Part shown: in pieces, positions 29,694-30,150 of the stretch | Layout: the number at the start of each line of letters is the position of its first letter | Position numbering within the stretch: position 1 is the stretch's first letter | Virus record (IMG/VR): IMGVR_UViG_3300017758_000074 | Location: 1-30,150 of that record | Reading direction: 5' to 3' (one strand) | Source: a virus | DNA length: 30,150 nucleotides | The notes under the pieces: model-generated | What the model was told of the DNA's origin: nothing | Databases searched by the model: none | What the model saw: only the letters and a program-made list of their open reading frames with translations | Position numbers and translations under genes: made by a program

Positions 29694-29702
29694 TTGGTAA
29701 GG
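29694..29702. repeat. TTGGTAAGG motif copy
   Basis: Exact copy in GGCTTGGTAAGGTCTGG, which resembles the context CGGTTGGTAAGGTTTGG at 37-53 beyond the nonamer core. Thus the conserved unit may be about 17 bp. Confidence 0.5.
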
Positions 29703-29816
29703 TCTGGTTGAACCAAAATCACCGAGTTTAAGTCTCGAAGATGGCTTCGTATTCTTGGCTAAAGGATGGCCCCGGTTGGTGCGAAAATGTTACAATGCAA
29801 TAGGACAGCCATTACC

Positions 29817-29860
29817 AAAAAAAGGATGGGGACGGCCTGAGCCACCGTGCCTACCATTCC
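29817..29860 (-). terminator. Terminator after the 38-aa ORF
   Basis: On the minus strand GGAATGG ... CCATCC encloses GGCACGG ... CCGTCC, about 12 pairs with small bulges, followed by TTTTTTT. It lies 20 bases after the 38-aa stop, so it closes a short transcript starting near 30000. Confidence 0.72.
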
Positions 29861-29879
29861 GGATTGTGGCCCTACGGTT

Positions 29880-29996
29880 CTAATATGGTCGTAAGAGTTC
29901 TATCAATTCTATTATCACAATGGCTCCCAACTCCACAGCCAGGATGGTGTGATAGATGTGCCAAAGAATAGGCCTACTCTGATCTGATTTCTTCAT
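29880..29996 (-). CDS. 38-aa possibly membrane-associated peptide
   Basis: ORF MKKSDQSRPILWHIYHTILA followed by VELGAIVIIELIELLRPY. A basic start precedes a largely hydrophobic stretch (about residues 10-36), interrupted by three Glu, so it may be a membrane peptide or an amphipathic helix. It is placed between a promoter with TATAAT and a Rho-independent terminator. The ATG is only a few bases after the expected transcription start (about 30000), so translation would be nearly leaderless; no ribosome site is seen. It could also be non-coding, with the transcript acting as an RNA. Confidence 0.5.
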   Translation of the reverse strand: MKKSDQSRPILWHIYHTILAVELGAIVIIELIELLRPY

Positions 29997-30006
29997 TATG
30001 CTTTTG

Positions 30007-30035
30007 ATTATAACACAATAGACGGATCAAAGCAA
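30007..30035 (-). promoter_or_regulatory. Promoter reading into the 38-aa ORF
   Basis: Minus strand TTGCTT (30035-30030), 17-bp spacer, TATAAT (30012-30007), preceded by TGTGT. The -10 is perfect and extended; the -35 matches only at TTG. It overlaps the first bases of the terminal repeat. Downstream lie a 38-codon ORF and a terminator. Confidence 0.68.
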
Positions 30036-30150
30036 CCTTAATATTGTCTCCAATCTGGCCATACGGTTGGTAAGGTTTGGTTCTGGCTTGATAGAATGGT
30101 TTGGTAAAGAATGATTAGAGCGGTGCATCTCCAAGTAGTATGTTGATACC
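30028..30150. repeat. Terminal direct repeat, copy 2
   Basis: Exact copy of 1-123. See the entry at 1-123 for the interpretation. It includes the -35 box of the promoter at 30007-30035 and the TTGGTAAG copies. Confidence 0.95.

Larger units (their letters stand above)
29499..29816. other. Non-coding region with promoter, TTGGTAAG repeats and small hairpins
   Basis: No credible ORF longer than 20 codons here. It holds the promoter 29520-29548, a TTGGTAAGA (29568-29576), a TTGGTAAGG (29694-29702) and repeated AAGGATGG (29685-29692 and 29762-29769, with a third at 29822). A row of small perfect stems lies at 29705-29749: TGGT/ACCA, CGAG/CTCG and CGAAG/CTTCG. The arrangement could be an origin, packaging site or structured RNA. 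No tRNA shape could be made from it. Confidence 0.5.

Noticed and set aside
29683-29750. tRNA-like stretch (TTGGTAAGG resembles a D-loop, CGAGTTTAAGTCTCG a T-arm)
   Set aside because: The anticodon arm and acceptor pairing cannot be formed and the T-loop has TTTAA instead of TTCAA. It is better explained by repeats and small stems.
1-30150. CRISPR arrays, insertion sequences, integrase or att site
   Set aside because: No spaced repeat array, transposase or recombinase gene was found on either strand, and no tRNA-like attachment sequence.

Overview
The window looks like one complete, circularly closed genome of a tailed phage, about 30.03 kb long. The first 123 bases recur exactly as the last 123 (1-123 = 30028-30150), so the two ends join inside a non-coding stretch. 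The DNA is AT-rich by eye. Gene content (tape measure, tail tube, tail terminator, tail tip, no sheath gene) indicates a siphovirus-like virion. Host and habitat cannot be read directly. The combination of a Hint-domain tail-tip protein, Gp13-like GNAT proteins, a fibre adaptor and several fibre proteins is one I associate with uncultured marine phages of low-GC bacteria; that is an inference.

Almost everything is on the minus strand, so it reads from high to low coordinates. From the non-coding segment around the junction (29499-30027 plus 1-193) the order is: early-looking small genes (29.5-27.1 kb) with strong sigma70-type promoters; three tail-fibre genes, a LamG-like protein, small proteins and another fibre protein, a 625-aa structural protein and a fibre adaptor (27.1-19.3 kb); terminase small and large subunits and portal (19.3-16.2 kb); five small proteins, mostly basic (16.2-14.8 kb); scaffold and major capsid protein as a unit with its own promoter and terminator (14.8-13.1 kb); connectors, tail terminator, tail tube, tail chaperone with a programmed -1 frameshift, tape measure, distal tail proteins, two GNAT-like proteins and the Hint-domain tail-tip protein (13.0-3.5 kb). 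After one plus-strand gene (3019-3567, sialyltransferase/DUF115-like) come further small unknown minus-strand genes (2.8-0.2 kb).

Regulation is readable. Early-type promoters have TTGACA-like -35 boxes, 16-17 bp spacers and usually a TGTGYTATAAT-like extended -10. A second promoter class, TATAAATA, identical to the T4 late-promoter consensus, sits in the few real intergenic gaps: before the scaffold-capsid unit, before a fibre protein, before a small two-gene operon, and as GATAAATA before the connector-tail block. Most structural genes are coupled by TAATG or ATGA overlaps.

What is missing matters. I recognise no DNA polymerase, helicase, primase, integrase, repressor, holin, endolysin, or T4-type late sigma factor (gp55) or coactivator. 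The element must either encode these jobs in unrecognised small proteins or borrow them from the host or from a co-infecting T4-like phage. This absence, together with T4-type late promoters, is the most interesting feature of the window. Other points are the Hint domain with no splicing nucleophile after it, two tiny genes with their own promoters (a 47-aa lipoprotein and a 38-aa possibly membrane-associated peptide), and TTGGTAAGG repeats in and near the non-coding region that may be an origin or regulator array.
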